Of a DNA stretch of 5,630 bases, positions 1 through 5,575 are shown one piece after another (positions within the stretch are counted from its first letter, which is position 1; each line of letters starts with the position of its first letter). The notes beneath the pieces were generated by a model that worked only from the letters and a program-made list of their open reading frames with translations, was not told the DNA's origin and made no database searches. The position numbers were made by a program, and so were the translations under genes. Source of the DNA: Nitrospinota bacterium (GTDB lineage Bacteria; Nitrospinota; Nitrospinia; SZUA-224); assembly GCA_016212345.1 (NCBI GenBank), contig JACRGM010000127.1:1-5630 (forward strand), in the 5' to 3' direction.

Positions 1-19
1 TAAGAAAGGAAATTAAATT

Positions 20-127
20 ATGGCATCTATACAGCAGTTGGATGCCGACTGTTGCAGAATTAGAATTATTTCTGCCCGCAAGGCAACCAGAAAGGAATCA
101 AAACAGTATCAGGAGGAAAATAAATGA
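20..127 (+). pseudogene. C-terminal remnant of a BrnT-like (DUF497) toxin gene
   Basis: From about position 56 this frame reads RIRIISARKATRKE followed by QYQEENK and a TGA stop at 125-127. RIISARKAT..E...Y is the characteristic C-terminal signature of BrnT/DUF497 RNase toxins, which are about 90 residues long. Only the last ~24 residues are recognisable. An in-frame stop at 14-16 and the unrelated stretch MASIQQLDADC before the homology show that the N-terminal two thirds, including the catalytic core, are gone. An ATG at 20 with a weak AAAGGA at 5-10 could still give a 35-residue peptide. The TGA overlaps the ATG of the next ORF (ATGA), the usual toxin-antitoxin coupling. Family assignment is from memory of the signature; I infer a dead gene. 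Confidence 0.6.
111..116 (+). promoter_or_regulatory. Strong Shine-Dalgarno site of the antitoxin remnant
   Basis: AGGAGG lies 7 nt before the ATG at 124, within the last codons of the toxin remnant. It is the only textbook plus-strand ribosome-binding site in the window. It supports reading 124-177 as the start of a former gene rather than chance. Confidence 0.7.
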
Positions 128-177
128 AAAAAGAGTACGATTTTTCCAAAGGAGAGATGTGGTTTTATTATAATTAA
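124..177 (+). pseudogene. N-terminal remnant of the partner antitoxin (BrnA/CopG-like)
   Basis: The ORF MKKEYDFSKGEMWFYYN stops after 17 codons. MKKEYDFSKG is a typical opening of the ribbon-helix-helix antitoxins that follow BrnT-type toxins and repress their shared operon. The normal protein is about 70-100 residues, so the DNA-binding domain is absent. After the stop at 175-177 no other frame up to the repeat element at 248 resumes antitoxin-like sequence, so the gene was truncated rather than split by a single frameshift. It overlaps the toxin remnant by 4 nt. The exact antitoxin subfamily is uncertain. Confidence 0.55.
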
Positions 178-247
178 CCAAAAATAGTCTAATATTATGG
201 ATAATAAAGGATTTTCTCTCGGGGTTTACTACAGAGAAGGTTGATCC

Positions 248-372
248 TATAGATTTTCAGATAATAAATTACACAAGGCTAGAGGGAGAAATCCGAGTAA
301 GGCGTACTGAGTGGTACGCCGTCGAGGATTTCGACTGATAACGCCGTGTAATTTGTTATATGGAAATCTATA
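248..372 (+). mobile_element. MITE-like element, complete copy A, with long terminal inverted repeats
   Basis: The left arm 248-274 (TATAGATTTTCAG... to ...TTACAC) is the reverse complement of the right arm 346-372 over 27 positions, with one true mismatch (260/360) and two G-T pairs (257/363 and 265/355). TA dinucleotides lie at both tips, so the element is about 117-121 bp inside a possible TA target duplication; two placements fit (TA at 248-249/371-372 or at 250-251/369-370). The interior continues the symmetry: GGC 277-279 with GCC 343-345, AAATCC 289-294 with GGATTT 326-331, and GGCGTAC 301-307 with GTACGCC 314-320. The whole element can therefore form one interrupted hairpin. It has no transposase ORF, so movement would need a transposase supplied elsewhere; the TA tips would suit an IS630/Tc1-like enzyme, but this is inference. 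Related copies begin at 4528 and 5490. Confidence 0.85.
301..320 (+). repeat. Apical hairpin of element copy A
   Basis: GGCGTAC and GTACGCC form a perfect 7-bp stem around the loop TGAGTG, extendable by one G-T pair. It is the tip of the element's long hairpin. Just downstream, GTCGA and TCGAC (321-335) can form a competing 5-bp stem, so two folds are possible. No T-run follows, so it does not look like an intrinsic terminator. Confidence 0.7.
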
Positions 373-596
373 TGTCAGAGTTAAGCTCATTTGGAAAGGT
401 ATTGGTACTTTTGGGAGTAATCCTTGTAATTGTTGGTAGCATATTCCTATTTGCGGAGAAATTGCCATGGGTAGGAAAACTCCCTGGGGATATCTATATA
501 CGAAGAAAAAACTTTATCTTTTACTTTCCCATCACGACATCTATTATAATCAGTACAATTCTCTCCTTTATTCTACTTTTTTTTTCAAAGAAATGA
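372..596 (+). CDS. Small membrane protein, DUF2905 family
   Basis: The 74-residue protein has two predicted membrane helices, about residues 8-26 (VLVLLGVILVIVGSIFLF region) and 48-70 (FPITTSIIISTILSFILLFF). They are separated by a loop with the family signature LPWVGKLPGDI followed by ...NFIFYFP. Length and layout match DUF2905, a family with no established biochemical role whose gene is often found near ruvB and queA; queA is indeed next, 40 nt downstream, and is probably co-transcribed. I chose ATG 372 because the family starts close to the first helix and GGAAA lies 5 nt upstream. An in-frame ATG at 360 would add MEIY, but those codons lie inside the repeat element's right arm. The start region and weak ribosome site therefore come from the inserted element. 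ruvB is not upstream here; toxin-antitoxin debris and the element are. Confidence 0.85.
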   Translation: MSELSSFGKVLVLLGVILVIVGSIFLFAEKLPWVGKLPGDIYIRRKNFIFYFPITTSIIISTILSFILLFFSKK

Positions 597-636
597 GGGA
601 AGATACCTAAATTCTTGTTGACCTTATGTCTGCTTT

Positions 637-1695
637 ATGAATATCTCGAATCTTGATTACAAACTACCTAAAGAGCTAATAGCTCGGTATCCTTTGAAGA
701 TCAGAGATAGAGCCATGCTGATGGTCATTGATAAGGATAAGGGAAGTATAACCCACACTATCTTTTGCAATATTACTGACTTTTTAAGATCAACAGATCT
801 CCTTGTCCTCAATGATACAAAGGTCTTTCCTGCAAGACTTATAGGGAGGAAAAAAGAAGGATGGGGTAAGATAGAAATACTACTCCTTAAGGAGAGGGAT
901 AAGAATACATGGGAGACCCTCATAAGAGGTAGGAGGAGATCCCCTGTCGGTACCATGATCATCTTTGAAAAAGGGGAATTAGAGGGGAGGATAATATCAC
1001 AAGATAACGATGGAAAGGTAACAATCGAATTTAAGTACAGTGGTGATTTTAATGAAAAGGTGGAGAGATATGGATACCCCCCTATCCCACCTTATATCAA
1101 AAGGGATTTACAAGGAACTATTACTCCTCATTCAATCAGGGAGATTGATAATGAACATTATCAAACGGTCTATGCCAAACATAGAGGGGCGATTGCTGCC
1201 CCTACAGCAGGTCTTCATTTTACAAAAGACCTCCTCAAAAGGATAGAGGATATGGGGATAGAGATCTCTACAATAACCCTACATATCGGACCAGGCACAT
1301 TTCGTCCTATACGGCTCAATAATATCCTTGAGCATAAGATGGAGTCAGAATATTATGAGGTTGATACCATTAATGCACATAAAATCAATGAGGCAAAAGA
1401 AAACAAAAGGCGTATTATAGCTGTAGGTACTACAACCACACGGGTATTGGAGCACATTATAAAAAGTCATGGCAGGATGATCCCACATAGCGGATATACT
1501 GATCTCTTTATATACCCAGGCCACAGATTCAGATGTGTAGATACATTACTAACAAACTTCCACCTCCCACGGTCTACCCTCCTTATACTAGTGAGTGCCT
1601 TTGCAGGAAGGGAATTGATTATGAAGGCTTATATGGAGGCAATAGAGAAGAGATATCGCTTTTATAGTTATGGCGATGCAATGCTGATTATCTAA
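637..1695 (+). CDS. queA: S-adenosylmethionine:tRNA ribosyltransferase-isomerase QueA
   Basis: QueA moves and isomerises the ribosyl group of S-adenosylmethionine onto 7-aminomethyl-7-deazaguanine at the wobble base (position 34) of GUN-anticodon tRNAs, giving epoxyqueuosine, the penultimate queuosine step. It acts as a soluble cytoplasmic enzyme. The 352 residues match the family's usual length, and all hallmark blocks are present: N-terminal DYKLPKELIARYPL (7-20), LLVLNDTKVFPARL (55-68), GAIAAPTAGLHFT (184-196), LHIGPGTFRPI (215-225), HKMESEYYE (233-241), VGTTTTRVLE (263-272), TNFHLPRSTLLILVSAFAG (306-324) and RFYSYGDAMLI (341-351). It looks intact and functional. The ATG at 637 fits the family N-terminus, but no Shine-Dalgarno sequence precedes it; coupling to the DUF2905 gene 40 nt upstream is possible. 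Its frequent partner tgt is not downstream; a convergent DNA-binding protein gene is. Confidence 0.97.
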   Translation: MNISNLDYKLPKELIARYPLKIRDRAMLMVIDKDKGSITHTIFCNITDFLRSTDLLVLNDTKVFPARLIGRKKEGWGKIEILLLKERDKNTWETLIRGRRRSPVGTMIIFEKGELEGRIISQDNDGKVTIEFKYSGDFNEKVERYGYPPIPPYIKRDLQGTITPHSIREIDNEHYQTVYAKHRGAIAAPTAGLHFTKDLLKRIEDMGIEISTITLHIGPGTFRPIRLNNILEHKMESEYYEVDTINAHKINEAKENKRRIIAVGTTTTRVLEHIIKSHGRMIPHSGYTDLFIYPGHRFRCVDTLLTNFHLPRSTLLILVSAFAGRELIMKAYMEAIEKRYRFYSYGDAMLII

Positions 1696-1735
1696 ATCCC
1701 CCATATTCCTATTGTTCCACAACGCATAATTCCAC

Positions 1736-1746
1736 GAAAATCTATA
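1736..1746 (-). repeat. Possible remnant of the element terminus
   Basis: GAAAATCTATA on the plus strand is an exact 11-nt reverse complement of the tip of the MITE-like element (TATAGATTTTC). It lies in the 52-nt gap between the convergent queA and IHF/HU-like genes, 2 nt beyond the stop of the latter, and reads outward from it. Similarity stops after the 11 nt. It could be a decayed end or chance in AT-rich DNA. No clear bidirectional terminator is visible in this gap. Confidence 0.35.
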
Positions 1747-1748
1747 TC

Positions 1749-2036
1749 TCAAGATCCTGAGGTGTTACTTACTGCATCTTTAAAATATTTACCAGATTTA
1801 AACCTTACTACCCTCCTTGCAGATATCTCTGCGGATTCCCCTGTCTTAGGATTCCGGCCAATCCTCGCCCTCTTCTCTCTTACCTGAAAAGAGCCAAATC
1901 GCCTAACTATTACCGATTCCCCATTACTTAAGGCCTCTTTGATTAGTTTAATGACCTCTTCCACAGCCATTTCTGCCTTATTCCTCGCCACCCCTGTCTC
2001 TTGCGTAATCCTATTGATTATCTCTAACTTCGTCAT
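1749..2036 (-). CDS. DNA-bending protein of the HU/IHF family
   Basis: This 95-residue protein belongs to the HU/IHF family of small dimeric nucleoid proteins that bend DNA through two beta-ribbon arms. Residues 1-40 form the helical dimer body (TKLEIINRITQETGV, then AEMAVEEVIKLIKEAL). VRRFGSFQVREK (44-55) leads into the arm, and GRNPKTGE (60-67) holds the arm tip with Pro63, the residue that intercalates into DNA. ISARRVVRFKSGKYFKDAV (71-89) closes the fold. The GRNPKTGE...ISARRVV pattern is closer to IHF subunits than to classical HU, but in lineages with one or several such paralogs the alpha/beta label cannot be set from sequence alone, so no symbol is given. The short tail SNTSGS is extra. 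It converges on queA and is divergent from the DUF721/TPR gene. Confidence 0.93.
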   Translation of the reverse strand: MTKLEIINRITQETGVARNKAEMAVEEVIKLIKEALSNGESVIVRRFGSFQVREKRARIGRNPKTGESAEISARRVVRFKSGKYFKDAVSNTSGS

Positions 2037-2040
2037 ATAT

Positions 2041-2050
2041 ACCCCCCTCT
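2041..2050 (-). promoter_or_regulatory. Ribosome-binding site of the HU/IHF-like gene
   Basis: Read on the minus strand, AGAGGGGGGT lies 4 nt before the ATG, so its G-run is 5 nt from the start. It is purine-rich and well placed, and it fixes the start at 2036. Confidence 0.65.
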
Positions 2051-2099
2051 AATTGTAAACAAGCCTTGAAAGATATAAAAATATAAAGATATAGTTGAG

Positions 2100-2130
2100 A
2101 TTATATACCATATACATCTAAATAAATCAA
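2100..2130 (-). promoter_or_regulatory. Candidate promoter of the HU/IHF-like gene
   Basis: On the minus strand a perfect TATAAT (plus positions 2105-2100) is preceded by TTGATT (2130-2125), a 4/6 match to the -35 consensus with a 19-nt spacer, longer than ideal. Transcription would start about 55-60 nt before the ATG. The region is so AT-rich that the -10 match alone is weak evidence. Confidence 0.35.
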
Positions 2131-2138
2131 ACAAAAAT

Positions 2139-2150
2139 TTTATGCATAAA
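2139..2150. promoter_or_regulatory. Perfect 12-bp palindrome in the divergent region, possible operator
   Basis: TTTATGCATAAA is a perfect palindrome 8 nt upstream of the plus-strand -35 box and 8 nt upstream of the candidate minus-strand -35 box. The position suits a dimeric regulator acting on both divergent genes. No known regulator consensus is recognised, and the flanking DNA is AT-rich. Confidence 0.3.
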
Positions 2151-2158
2151 TCTCTTAC

Positions 2159-2187
2159 TTGACATAAATTAATATGCCTGTTATCTT
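2159..2187 (+). promoter_or_regulatory. Sigma70-type promoter of the DUF721/TPR gene
   Basis: A perfect TTGACA -35 box (2159-2164) is followed, after exactly 17 nt, by TATCTT (2182-2187), which matches the -10 consensus at four of six positions. The predicted transcript start near 2194 leaves a leader of about 35 nt before the GTG start at 2230. It is the best promoter in the window and probably also serves ispE. Confidence 0.65.
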
Positions 2188-2229
2188 AATGATATAAGGT
2201 ATTTTATCTATCAATTTTGTGTCTTATTT

Positions 2230-4524
2230 GTGGAGAAGAAGTATTCTTATAAAAAAGAAAAAAAAGGATTTAAAACTCTCAAGGTAGTTCTGAAGGATTC
2301 TTTTAAAAATCTTGGTATAGAACAAAAATTAAGAGAACAAAAACTCCTATCTGCCTGGGATGGGGTTGTGGGTGATAAAATTGCCTCCATAGCCCAACCT
2401 GATCACATAAGGTTTAATGTCCTTTTGGTAAATGTTTCGGATCCGATATGGATTCAACAGTTAAGTTTTATGGAGGATATGATCATTAATAAATTAAACA
2501 GATTGTCAGATAGAAAGATAATAAAAAAGATACATTTCAGGTTTGGGAAGATTCAAAGGAGAAGGGATCAGATTAAAGAAAAAAAAGATGAAATAGAAGA
2601 GATCAGAGAGAGAAGATTATCACCTTCTGATATGGAAGATATAGAAAGGGAGTTAAAACCCCTAAAAAATCAAGAGATAAAAGATGCCCTGAAAAGACTT
2701 ATGATCAAAGGGTTGGCCTATAAAAAGATAAAGATAACCCCAAGGAGTGTAATATCATCTTTCCTAATAACATTTATCTTCTCTATTATTATATCCCTAT
2801 CTATGCATGGATGTGCATTATTCAGATCATCTGGTCATGCTGAAAAAGATATTCCTCCCTCTCCCCCAGTTATTGAGGAGATTGAAGAGGAGGAGGAAAT
2901 AATCGATGCTGAAAAGAAGATAGATTACAGGGCATATTACCATTATCTCATGGCCCAAATGTATGAACATAACAACGATTTTAAGAATGCCATAAAAGGA
3001 TACCAGAAGGCTATCAAATATGATCCTGAATCGCCTATCCTCTATTGGTATCTTGCCTCAGTCTATATCCGAATAGGGGAATTGAAGAGGGCAATCTCCA
3101 TCTGTGAGGATGCACTTGATATAAATCCTAAGTATATACCCATAAGGATAATGTTAGGTAAGCTTTACCATAGCATGCACCAATATGACTCTTCAATAGC
3201 TCAGTACAATGAAATACTGAAGATAGACCCTGATAATGAAGATACATATCTCTTTCTTGGGATAGTATACACGGAGGTTGGGGAGAATGATAAAGCCATA
3301 AAGGCACTGGAGAGATATATAGAGCTCACACCAGATTCTCCACTAGGTATGTACTATTTAGGTAAGGTATACGCAGATATGAAGCTCTTTCCCACTGCTG
3401 AGGAGTATTTTAAAAAGGTTGTTAAACAACACCCCTCTTTTGAAAGAGGATGGGAGTATCTAGCTTGGATCTATAGGGTTCAGGAGAGATATGATGAGGC
3501 AATAGAGATTTATAATAAGATATTAAGAATAGATCCCAAGAATAACAGTATACGTAATAGGTTAGGAGAGGTATATATCTTGCAGAAATCCTTTGATAAG
3601 GCATTAGAGGAATTCAAAGAGATAACTAAGATAGAACCGGAGAATCTTAATGTACACCTCATGGTAGGATTGATATATTATGAGCAGAAGGATTATCAAA
3701 AGGCACTTGAGGAGTTTCAGATAGTTCTTGCTTCAGAACCAGAAAATGACGATGTCCGCTACTATATAGCAATGATATATAAAGAGATGAAAAGGTATGA
3801 AGATTCATTAAGTGAATTGAACTATATCCTCAAAAGAAAACCAAATTTGATTGAGATTCAAATCGAGACATCTTGGCTATATGAGAAACTTGGGATGATT
3901 GATGAGAGTATAAAGGTCTTAAGAGGGAGTATAAAGATAGAATCTGATAATTCGACACTCCATTTCTTTCTAGGAGTAGCGTTATCAAATACTAATGATT
4001 ATGAGGCAGCCATAAAGAGCATTAAAAAGGCAATAGAGCTTGACCCGGAAAATGCTACATATCATTTCTATCTAGGGGCAACCTATGAAAAGGTGAAAGA
4101 TTTTGAAAGATCGATTGAAGAGATGAAGAATACGATTCGGATTGACCCTAACCATTCTAATGCCCATAATTTCCTTGGTTATATGTATGCTGACATGGGG
4201 ATCAATTTAGAGGAGGCGATCTATCATGTGAATAAGGCATTAGAGATAGAACCGACTAATGGTTACTTTTTAGATAGCCTTGCTTGGGTATATTTCAAGA
4301 AAGGGATGCTTGATAAGGCATTGGAAGAGATCACAAAGGCGATTACCTTTATTGAATCTGATGCAATAATATATGATCACTTAGGGGATATTCATTTCGA
4401 GTTGAAAAACTATCAGAAGGCCAAGGAGGTATGGGAAAAATCACTATCCTTGAGTAGTGAAGAAGCGGAAAATAAGAAGATCAGAGACAAACTTAAAAAG
4501 CTCATGGAGTTAATAAAAGAATAG
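2230..4524 (+). CDS. DUF721 (DciA-like) domain joined to a lipoprotein-type TPR protein
   Basis: The 764-residue frame has three parts. Residues ~12-108 are a DUF721/DciA-like domain: W43..VVG48, P57, LLVNVSDPIWIQQLSF (65-80) and IHFRFGKI (101-108). DciA proteins load or assist the replicative helicase DnaB in the cytoplasm. A charged, coiled-coil-prone helical stretch (110-167, including LSPSDMEDIERELKPL) resembles the natural tail of such proteins. Residues 171-195 are a hydrophobic stretch ending in SMHGC, a plausible lipobox with Cys195, preceded by basic residues. After a Pro/Glu-rich linker (205-230), about 15 TPR repeats of 34 residues fill 233-745, ending in the NAHNFLGYMYADMG...LDSLAWVYFKKG...DHLGD pattern of envelope TPR lipoproteins often encoded next to ispE. 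The GTG start is the only one that keeps the DUF721 domain; no Shine-Dalgarno is seen. Met158 (2701) would give a normal lipoprotein precursor, so two products or a true fusion are both possible. Confidence 0.85.
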   Translation: MEKKYSYKKEKKGFKTLKVVLKDSFKNLGIEQKLREQKLLSAWDGVVGDKIASIAQPDHIRFNVLLVNVSDPIWIQQLSFMEDMIINKLNRLSDRKIIKKIHFRFGKIQRRRDQIKEKKDEIEEIRERRLSPSDMEDIERELKPLKNQEIKDALKRLMIKGLAYKKIKITPRSVISSFLITFIFSIIISLSMHGCALFRSSGHAEKDIPPSPPVIEEIEEEEEIIDAEKKIDYRAYYHYLMAQMYEHNNDFKNAIKGYQKAIKYDPESPILYWYLASVYIRIGELKRAISICEDALDINPKYIPIRIMLGKLYHSMHQYDSSIAQYNEILKIDPDNEDTYLFLGIVYTEVGENDKAIKALERYIELTPDSPLGMYYLGKVYADMKLFPTAEEYFKKVVKQHPSFERGWEYLAWIYRVQERYDEAIEIYNKILRIDPKNNSIRNRLGEVYILQKSFDKALEEFKEITKIEPENLNVHLMVGLIYYEQKDYQKALEEFQIVLASEPENDDVRYYIAMIYKEMKRYEDSLSELNYILKRKPNLIEIQIETSWLYEKLGMIDESIKVLRGSIKIESDNSTLHFFLGVALSNTNDYEAAIKSIKKAIELDPENATYHFYLGATYEKVKDFERSIEEMKNTIRIDPNHSNAHNFLGYMYADMGINLEEAIYHVNKALEIEPTNGYFLDSLAWVYFKKGMLDKALEEITKAITFIESDAIIYDHLGDIHFELKNYQKAKEVWEKSLSLSSEEAENKKIRDKLKKLMELIKE

Positions 4525-4525
4525 C

Positions 4526-4553
4526 TCTAGATTTTCAGATAATAAATTACACA
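4526..4553 (+). repeat. Solo left end of the MITE-like element (copy B)
   Basis: Positions 4528-4553 are identical over 26 nt to 250-275 of copy A (TAGATTTTCAGATAATAAAT and on through TTACACA). The two preceding bases are TC instead of TA. The match ends abruptly and no right arm or internal module follows, so this is a truncated copy or an abortive insertion. It starts 1 nt after the TAG stop of the TPR gene and fills part of the 76-nt gap before ispE. Confidence 0.75.
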
Positions 4554-4573
4554 TTCCACATTCACAATTTCAC
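4553..4573 (+). repeat. Three imperfect heptamers after copy B
   Basis: ATTCCAC, ATTCACA and ATTTCAC follow one another directly, each beginning ATT and made of A, T and C only on this strand. They start where the similarity to the element ends. This is a small low-complexity tract with no recognised function. Confidence 0.4.
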
Positions 4574-4600
4574 TTTTATAAGTTCCATCCTGAAACCGAA

Positions 4601-5494
4601 ATGAGAGAAATAAGAATAAAATCACCCGCCAAGATCAATCTTGGACTAAAGGTCTATAGAAAGAGAGAGGATGGGTTTCACGAGGTGGAGACTATCCTAC
4701 AGATGGTCAATCTTTATGATATAGTAACCCTCCAGAGGATAAAGGGAGGGATAGTAGTATTATGTAATAATAGCTCTGTTCCAGAGGATGAGAACAATCT
4801 AGCATATAGGGCTGCGGAACTTATTAAGGGAGATATAAAGATTGATAGGGGGGTTTTAATAAAGATTGATAAATATATACCTGTCTCAGCAGGATTAGGG
4901 GGTGGAAGTAGTAACGCAGCAGTTACCCTCATAGGTCTAAATAGATTATGGGATCTTGGGTTGAAAAGGGATAAATTGATCGATCTTGCAAAATTATTAG
5001 GCTCAGATGTCCCGTTTTTCATCTTTGGAACAAGGGCAATCGCCAGGGGTAGAGGGGAAGAGTTAGAATATTTATCCCCTGGCAAAAAGATACCAGTAGT
5101 ACTGGTCAATCCAAATCTACCCCTCTCCACCTCATGGGTATACCATAACCTAGATTTGAAGTTGACAAATAAAGAAAATAGTATTAATCTATCAATGTTA
5201 ATCCCATTATTGGATATGGGAGAGATCAAAGGGATAGGAAGATATATATTAAATGACCTAGAATCCCCAGCTTTAAAGAGACTTCCAGTTATAAAGGATA
5301 TAAAGGATAAACTACAGTTAGTAGGGGCAGCATGTTCTATAATGTCAGGGAGCGGTCCAACTGTCTTTGGTCTCTTCTCAGATTATAATATTGCTAAAGA
5401 GGCCTGTCCCCTCATGAAAAAGGAGGGGTGGAGTGTCTTTTTAACAGAGACGATTGTTGATTTACAGGAGATATATCCAAGAGAGGTGCTATAG
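4601..5494 (+). CDS. ispE: 4-diphosphocytidyl-2-C-methyl-D-erythritol kinase IspE
   Basis: IspE phosphorylates 4-diphosphocytidyl-2-C-methylerythritol at its 2-hydroxyl with ATP, the fourth step of the MEP isoprenoid pathway, in the cytoplasm. It is a GHMP-family kinase. SPAKINLGL (8-16) carries catalytic Lys11, DGFHEVETILQMV (24-36) binds substrate, PVSAGLGGGSSNAA (94-107) is the ATP-binding glycine loop, LGSDVPFF (133-140) holds the catalytic Asp136, NDLE is at 218-221, and MSGSGPTVFGLF (248-259) is the third GHMP motif. All key residues are present. At 297 residues it is slightly longer than usual, because a tail of about 15 residues (TIVDLQEIYPREVL) follows the point where many family members end. 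The TAG stop lies inside the tip of element copy C, so insertion may have changed the C-terminus. It probably shares the promoter at 2159; no Shine-Dalgarno precedes the ATG. Confidence 0.96.
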   Translation: MREIRIKSPAKINLGLKVYRKREDGFHEVETILQMVNLYDIVTLQRIKGGIVVLCNNSSVPEDENNLAYRAAELIKGDIKIDRGVLIKIDKYIPVSAGLGGGSSNAAVTLIGLNRLWDLGLKRDKLIDLAKLLGSDVPFFIFGTRAIARGRGEELEYLSPGKKIPVVLVNPNLPLSTSWVYHNLDLKLTNKENSINLSMLIPLLDMGEIKGIGRYILNDLESPALKRLPVIKDIKDKLQLVGAACSIMSGSGPTVFGLFSDYNIAKEACPLMKKEGWSVFLTETIVDLQEIYPREVL

Positions 5495-5509
5495 ATTTTC
5501 AGATAATAA

Positions 5510-5534
5510 ATAGAGCACTATTACAGTGCTCTAT
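5510..5534 (+). repeat. Nested perfect hairpin inside the left arm of copy C
   Basis: TAGAGCACT (5511-5519) and AGTGCTCTA (5525-5533) form a perfect stem, extended to 10 bp by A5510-T5534, around the loop ATTAC. It interrupts the element's arm and is flanked by TAAA on both sides (5507-5510 and 5534-5537), where copies A and B have a single TAAA. It lies 16 nt after the ispE stop and might slow transcription, but lacks the T-run of an intrinsic terminator. Confidence 0.75.
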
Positions 5535-5575
5535 AAATTACACAAGGCTAGAGGGAGAAATCCGAGTAAGGCACT

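Noticed and set aside
169..174. Perfect TATAAT as a promoter for the DUF2905-queA genes
   Set aside because: No -35 box at a workable distance, and it lies in AT-rich remnant sequence.
197..244. Fifteen-codon ORF MDNKGFSLGVYYREG just before element copy A
   Set aside because: No Shine-Dalgarno sequence, no recognised similarity, and too short to separate from chance.
626..640. Four-codon ORF (ATG TCT GCT TTA TGA) overlapping the queA start as ATGA
   Set aside because: It has no ribosome-binding site and so short an ORF is expected by chance; a coupling leader peptide cannot be supported.
2125..2137. IHF binding site beginning AATCAA in the divergent region
   Set aside because: The first half fits WATCAA but the TTR half is AAA, so the consensus is not met.
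4554..4582. TATAAG with TTCCAC 17 nt upstream as a separate ispE promoter
   Set aside because: The -35 matches at only two of six positions, so read-through from 2159 is the simpler explanation.
4714..5229. Long open frame on the minus strand inside ispE
   Set aside because: It is antisense to a well-conserved kinase and its translation resembles no known family; it is a coding shadow.
5510..5534. Hairpin after ispE as an intrinsic terminator
   Set aside because: The stem is followed by TAAATTACAC, not a T-run, and it is better explained as an insertion in the element arm.
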